In this document: piece by piece, positions 10,208 to 13,007 of the stretch
How the letters are laid out: every line of letters starts with the position of its first letter
Position numbering within the stretch: position 1 is the stretch's first letter
Assembly: GCA_015661715.1 (NCBI GenBank)
Contig: DQVN01000046.1
Location: 1 to 13,007 of the forward strand
Origin: Sulfurivirga caldicuralii
Lineage (GTDB): Bacteria; Pseudomonadota; Gammaproteobacteria; Thiomicrospirales; Thiomicrospiraceae
Length of the DNA stretch: 13,007 bases
Direction of reading: 5' to 3'
Notes under the pieces: generated by a model
Told to the model about the DNA's origin: nothing
Databases searched by the model: none
The model's input: only the letters and a program-made list of their open reading frames with translations
Program-made: the position numbers and the translations under genes

Positions 10208-10807
10208 TCAATACCAGGTATTTCCGGCAGATGAGCTGTAAACATGGGAATCCCACCCATCATCTTTCCGCTTCCTGCCTTCATCCTCCATAGCCTCATC
10301 AATCGCCTGGTTAAGGCTTCCGCCCTCGTCCGGTGATCGATCCAGACTACCGATAGGAAAATTGAGTAATGCGAGTGCAAGCATACCCAAATCATAACCC
10401 CAGTCCGGAATGGTGGGTTCCCGCCCTATCCAAGCCACAAAAAGGAAAAACGCCGCCCAAACGATGATGTTATAACCCAGCACCACAACAAGGATTGGAA
10501 CTGGTTCAAACTCTTTTATTCCCTTAACCTTGTCAGGGAGATGGCGCTGCTTGTGCAGCCCGGCAAGCCGCAGACCGTGAATCCTGGCCATGATCCACGC
10601 AGGCGGCAAAATTATGATTCCCTTAATCACCCAATCCCATGTTTGCAATTGATAGGAAAACACGCCCTCAAGCGTCACGGGCGTGACGGCGATAAGCGTG
10701 ATGTAATACGAGGTGGCGAATAGCGCTGTATACAAGGGCAACAGCAGTATTATGAACAGGCAACCCTTTCTCATTACCTGGCGCAATTTATGATTGCCGT
10801 AAGCCAT
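10208..10807 (-). CDS. 199-aa inner-membrane protein of unknown function
   Basis: Not recognised by family. Four likely membrane segments: about 16-40, 58-76, 103-127 and 137-153, with basic stretches between 2 and 3 (HGLRLAGLHKQRH) and an acidic, polar C-terminal tail of about 45 residues rich in D, E and S. The ATG has GAGGA at good distance (AGAGGACACTATT), and a TTGACA promoter lies just upstream, so it can be expressed without the truncated frame before it. Context: it follows, on the same strand, the tail of a protein that loosely recalls the C-terminal part of conjugation protein TraG. In F-like plasmids and SXT-type elements traG is followed by a small inner-membrane entry-exclusion gene (traS, eex). 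An exclusion-type role is therefore a hypothesis from position, size and topology only; I see no sequence match. Confidence 0.8.
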   Translation of the reverse strand: MAYGNHKLRQVMRKGCLFIILLLPLYTALFATSYYITLIAVTPVTLEGVFSYQLQTWDWVIKGIIILPPAWIMARIHGLRLAGLHKQRHLPDKVKGIKEFEPVPILVVVLGYNIIVWAAFFLFVAWIGREPTIPDWGYDLGMLALALLNFPIGSLDRSPDEGGSLNQAIDEAMEDEGRKRKDDGWDSHVYSSSAGNTWY

Positions 10808-10845
10808 AATAGTGTCCTCTACGATAAAAATCGCTTATGTGTTCG

Positions 10846-10874
10846 ACGCTAGCATATTAGCGCAACCATGTCAA
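10846..10874 (-). promoter_or_regulatory. Sigma-70 promoter for the 199-aa membrane protein
   Basis: Minus strand: -35 TTGACA (perfect, 10874-10869), 17-nt spacer, -10 TAGCGT (10851-10846) preceded by TGC, an extended -10. It lies between the stop at 10890 and the start at 10807. The -10 hexamer is only 3/6, offset by the perfect -35 and the TGn element. Confidence 0.65.
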
Positions 10875-10889
10875 TGCCCTTCGGAGTAT

Positions 10890-12134
10890 CTATTTAAATT
10901 GAGAAGGGTCTCTCGTGGTCAACCTGCTCCGACGTGAATCAGTCACCCGCCGCTTGGACGTATCATTTAACGCTTGCATAATCTGCTCCAACTGATCCGA
11001 ATCATTGCCTGCACTTGGCATCCGGGATTCAGACACAGCGCTTGGCGTTGCGTTCCAGTTAGACCTTTGCAAGTGATCCGGGCCTTGTGTCAATGGCGGC
11101 ATCTGCGGATTTGGCGCAGTCTGCGAGCTCAGTTCATCGTCGCTGTTCCAATGACGCAACGCCAGACTGGACATCTCCTTGATAGCGGCCATTGCCCCTT
11201 CCGTCTCATATACCTGTTTGACTTGTTCTCTTTCGTTATCGTCTAGGGTCGCCCATGCCGCCGCCCCAAATGCCGCTACACCGGCGGCGGTAGCGGCGGC
11301 AGCAGTTGTGCCCGCCACGGCGGCAGCGCCCACCAGCGCCCTGCCCGCCACCGTCAATCCTGCGCCGGACAGAACGGATCGAGCGATAGCAGCCGCTTTA
11401 TCCGGAAATCGCTTGATAGCATTTTCGGCAACGGTCGTCAGACGGCCCAAATCCTTACGGTTAACATTGTCCACGTCAATGACATTGGAGACCGCATGCA
11501 CTGCTAACAATCCGCCAAAAGCATTGGCTAAGCCAGAGTTACTATGGTAAAAATTGTCGAAAGCCTTGCCCCAACCATCGAGCATATTAAAGTCACGCAC
11601 GCCATTGACATGGCCTTCATGAGACTTGAGAGCCGACATAAGATAATCCACATACTGCTCCTGTGCGGGCTTTTCCAATTTTGCAGGTTCATACCCTTCC
11701 GGCGAGGTGAGATTGGTTCCGTTATAAACACTTTGCATACGCTCAAAGCCTCTCCCATCGCCAAGGTTCTGCGGAACCGAATTGCTGAGGTTATTGACAT
11801 TGGGGTCTGCAGATATTTGTCCATTGACGGCATCTCGAACCCCATCTGTGACTTTTGAATTTGCATAATGCGCAGCCTGACTTGCTCGATCGGATAACTG
11901 ATTGAAATTATCCTTATCCACCATATTGCGCTTAGCGCCCAACAATCCGCCAAGCCGAGAAGTGATCTCGGCGGCGGCTTGAGGATTACGTTGAAGCGCC
12001 ACAATCGCTGCCATTCCCATAGATCCGGCCCCGCTCCAATTGTTTTTTTGGGCGATCCTCCGCAGCTCTTCCTGCGGGACACCATATTTATATGCCAGAT
12101 TACGTAAAAAAGCGTCGCCATCTTGCAGATTGCC
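10890..12134 (-). pseudogene. 5'-truncated gene cut at a CRISPR repeat, possibly TraG-like tail
   Basis: The frame is open for 414 codons from the repeat boundary at 12134 to a stop at 10890, with an in-frame TAA inside the repeat itself. The 38 codons before the first ATG (12020) look protein-like, for example AFLRNLAYKYGVPQEELRRI, and continue smoothly into MGMAAIVALQRNPQ. That ATG has no well-placed ribosome-binding site, so I read this as the 3' part of a longer gene. The product is helical and polar, then has an Ala/Gly-rich hydrophobic block (about residues 255-290 of the 414) with glycine-zipper spacing, and ends in a disordered Ser/Pro/Arg-rich tail. The Gln/Ser/Asn-rich helical part vaguely recalls the C-terminal region of conjugative TraG proteins; this is a weak impression. 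It could instead be translated from 12020 as a 376-aa protein. Confidence 0.65.
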
Positions 12135-12810
12135 GTCTTAACCCTCTATCTGCGAGGTTAGGTGTCAAAGGCCTATCTCTATGATGTTCTAGACCGCCTT
12201 GAGGGTCTTAACCCTCTATCTGCGAGGTTAGGTGTCAAAGGGCGAAAAAATGTAATATAAAGCCCGCCCTGCGCGGTCTTAACCCTCTATCTGCGAGGTT
12301 AGGTGTCAAAGGAGTAAGGAGCGATGATATGAAATACTTCAAGATTGTCTTAACCCTCTATCTGCGAGGTTAGGTGTCAAAGGCGATCCGTGCTTGGTGA
12401 TGTGCCTCTCCTCTATCGTCTTAACCCTCTATCTGCGAGGTTAGGTGTCAAAGGTATTTAGCATGGCTAAGCTCCTTTTGTGGGTTGACGGTCTTAACCC
12501 TCTATCTGCGAGGTTAGGTGTCAAAGGATTGGAATTCATGATTACATCAAACCCCTCTAAGGCGTCTTAACCCTCTATATGCGAGGTTAGGTGTCAAAGG
12601 AGCGGATAAGTCGGCTTAATTCTGCCCGTCAATTCGTCTTAACCCTCTATCTGCGAGGTTAGGTGTCAAAGGCATGAAAAAAATCCTTTTTGAAGTCACA
12701 GCCTGTCTTAACCCTCTATCTGCGAGGTTAGGTGTCAAAGGGATCAAAGAAATAGAGAGCGCAATAATTGCGCTGTCTTAACCCTCTATCTGCGAGGTTA
12801 GGTGTCAAAG
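12135..12810 (-). CRISPR. CRISPR array, ten 36-nt repeats and nine spacers
   Basis: Repeats start at 12135, 12205, 12276, 12347, 12418, 12491, 12564, 12636, 12705 and 12775. Each is 36 nt, beginning GTCTTAACCC and ending GTTAGGTGTCAAAG on +. Nine are identical; the one at 12564 has a single C-to-A change. Spacer lengths in order are 34, 35, 35, 35, 37, 37, 36, 33 and 34 nt, all different. Every repeat is followed by G, so a 37-nt repeat is possible. The repeat can fold: TAACCCTC pairs with GAGGTTA with one bulged C and a 7-nt loop. Transcription on the minus strand, leader at right, is inferred from the degenerate far-left repeat, the minus-strand terminator at 9945-9971 and the AT-rich right flank. 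No cas gene is in the window, so the type cannot be assigned. Confidence 0.96.
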
Positions 12811-12961
12811 GGGCTGTGGATAACTCTATTTCCTCAGCACTTTCAACAACTTAGGTATTAAACCTAAGATTTTTTCCAGACGGCCTTTTTCCAATTGAGC
12901 CCCCTAAAAAACAGGGTGGCTCTATAGAAAACTCCCAAAAATATAGATAAAAATCTATTTT
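12811..12961 (-). promoter_or_regulatory. Probable CRISPR leader with three hairpins
   Basis: A 151-bp AT-rich stretch next to the presumed youngest repeat. It contains three inverted repeats: 12850-12868 (7 bp perfect), 12897-12922 (9 bp with one bulged T, GAGCC/GGCTC outer stem) and 12943-12958 (6 bp, all A/T except one pair). A perfect DnaA-box sequence TGTGGATAA lies at 12815-12823. I could not find a convincing minus-strand promoter pointing into the array. Leader function is inferred from position and composition. Confidence 0.5.
12850..12875 (+). terminator. Terminator-like hairpin in the leader, + strand
   Basis: CTTAGGT / ACCTAAG (12850-12856 with 12862-12868), loop ATTAA, then A and six T (12870-12875). 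It is shaped like a weak intrinsic terminator for a short + transcript. There is no gene on + upstream of it except the array read in antisense, so it may close a small RNA, protect the leader from antisense transcription, or be a leader structural element. Confidence 0.45.
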
Positions 12962-12964
12962 TTA
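12941..12964. terminator. Weak AT-rich hairpin with T-runs on both strands
   Basis: ATAGAT / ATCTAT (12943-12948 with 12953-12958), loop AAAA. On + it is followed by TTTTT, on minus by ATTTTT. It lies directly after the stop of the frame entering from the right edge, so it could terminate that gene. The stem is short and AT-rich. Confidence 0.3.
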
Positions 12965-13007
12965 AAGAGCGCTGCTTGATCCTGCAACGACAAAGGCGAT
13001 CACTTCA
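12962..13007 (-). CDS. Possible 3' end of a gene entering from the right edge
   Basis: Fourteen codons (EVIAFVVAGSSSAL) followed by TAA at 12964-12962 on the minus strand, then an AT-rich hairpin. It would point toward the CRISPR leader, the position where cas1/cas2 or another adaptation gene often ends. The fragment is far too short to identify and may be a chance open frame. Confidence 0.25.
   Translation of the reverse strand, partial: EVIAFVVAGSSSAL

Larger units (their letters stand above)
10081..12134. mobile_element. 2054-bp foreign segment between two CRISPR repeats
   Basis: Everything between the repeat ending at 10080 and the repeat starting at 12135 lacks the repeat-spacer pattern, although the repeat sequence on both sides is nearly identical. 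It holds a terminator, a membrane-protein gene with its own promoter, and a start-less open frame cut at the right-hand repeat. No transposase, integrase or terminal inverted repeat is visible, so it is not a recognisable insertion sequence. The left boundary is less certain: the first about 35 bases after 10080 could be an ordinary spacer. Likely origins are uptake as an oversized spacer, recombination between repeats, or recombination of a plasmid with a matching spacer followed by deletion. Confidence 0.6.

Noticed and set aside
11528..12121. 197-codon minus-strand frame overlapping the truncated gene
   Set aside because: Its translation is Trp/Met/Arg/Cys-rich and low in protein character, whereas the frame at 10890-12134 gives a coherent helical protein.
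12312..12704. Several spacers contain ATG followed by an open frame, one (12312-12346) with AAGGAG ahead, as if spacers sampled gene starts
   Set aside because: A random 35-mer has roughly a 40% chance of containing ATG, so four or five of nine is expected, and open frames of ten codons mean nothing.
9976..12810. Repeats as integron attC sites with gene cassettes between them
   Set aside because: Repeats are near-identical and evenly spaced with 33-37 nt of non-coding DNA, unlike attC sites, which are imperfect palindromes flanking whole genes. No core attC motif is visible.

Overview
The window looks like chromosomal DNA of a flagellated gammaproteobacterium of moderately high GC. The order queA-tgt-yajC-secD-secF is the classical enterobacterial and wider proteobacterial arrangement, the proteins read like gammaproteobacterial versions, and a flgN end lies at the left edge. 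I cannot name the genus.

Layout. (1) 1-198: 3' end of a flgN-like flagellar chaperone gene on +. (2) 199-7837: a minus-strand block read right to left: queA, tgt, yajC, secD, secF, a terminator, then prfC and a cysteine-cluster protein gene. queA and tgt make queuosine-modified tRNA. YajC, SecD and SecF form the accessory complex of the Sec translocon. prfC encodes release factor RF3. Genes are overlapping or closely spaced, with hairpins between tgt/yajC, yajC/secD and secF/prfC that could tune expression. (3) 7838-7988: a divergent control region with a perfect -10 box only 9 nt from the queA ATG and a perfect 8-bp inverted repeat ahead of the next gene. (4) 7989-9881: a 630-aa soluble protein on +, probably of the DUF505 type, built around repeated winged-helix-like motifs and closed by a strong terminator. 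(5) 9945-13007: an accessory region dominated by a CRISPR array.

The array has a 36-nt repeat (37 if a conserved following G is counted). Ten copies lie at 12135-12810, separated by nine different 33-37 nt spacers. Two further copies, one degenerate, lie 2 kb away at 9976-10080. Between the two parts sits 2054 bp that does not look like CRISPR: a membrane-protein gene with its own promoter, and a 414-codon open frame with no start codon that runs into the array and is cut exactly at a repeat boundary. The simplest reading is one array split by captured or inserted foreign DNA, possibly from a conjugative element. The right flank (12811-12961) is AT-rich and holds three hairpins; it may be the leader and possibly a small-RNA region. 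No cas gene is visible; any would have to lie beyond 13007 or elsewhere in the genome, and a 14-codon frame entering from the right edge is too short to identify.

All assignments are from reading the sequence and memory of protein families; no database search was possible.
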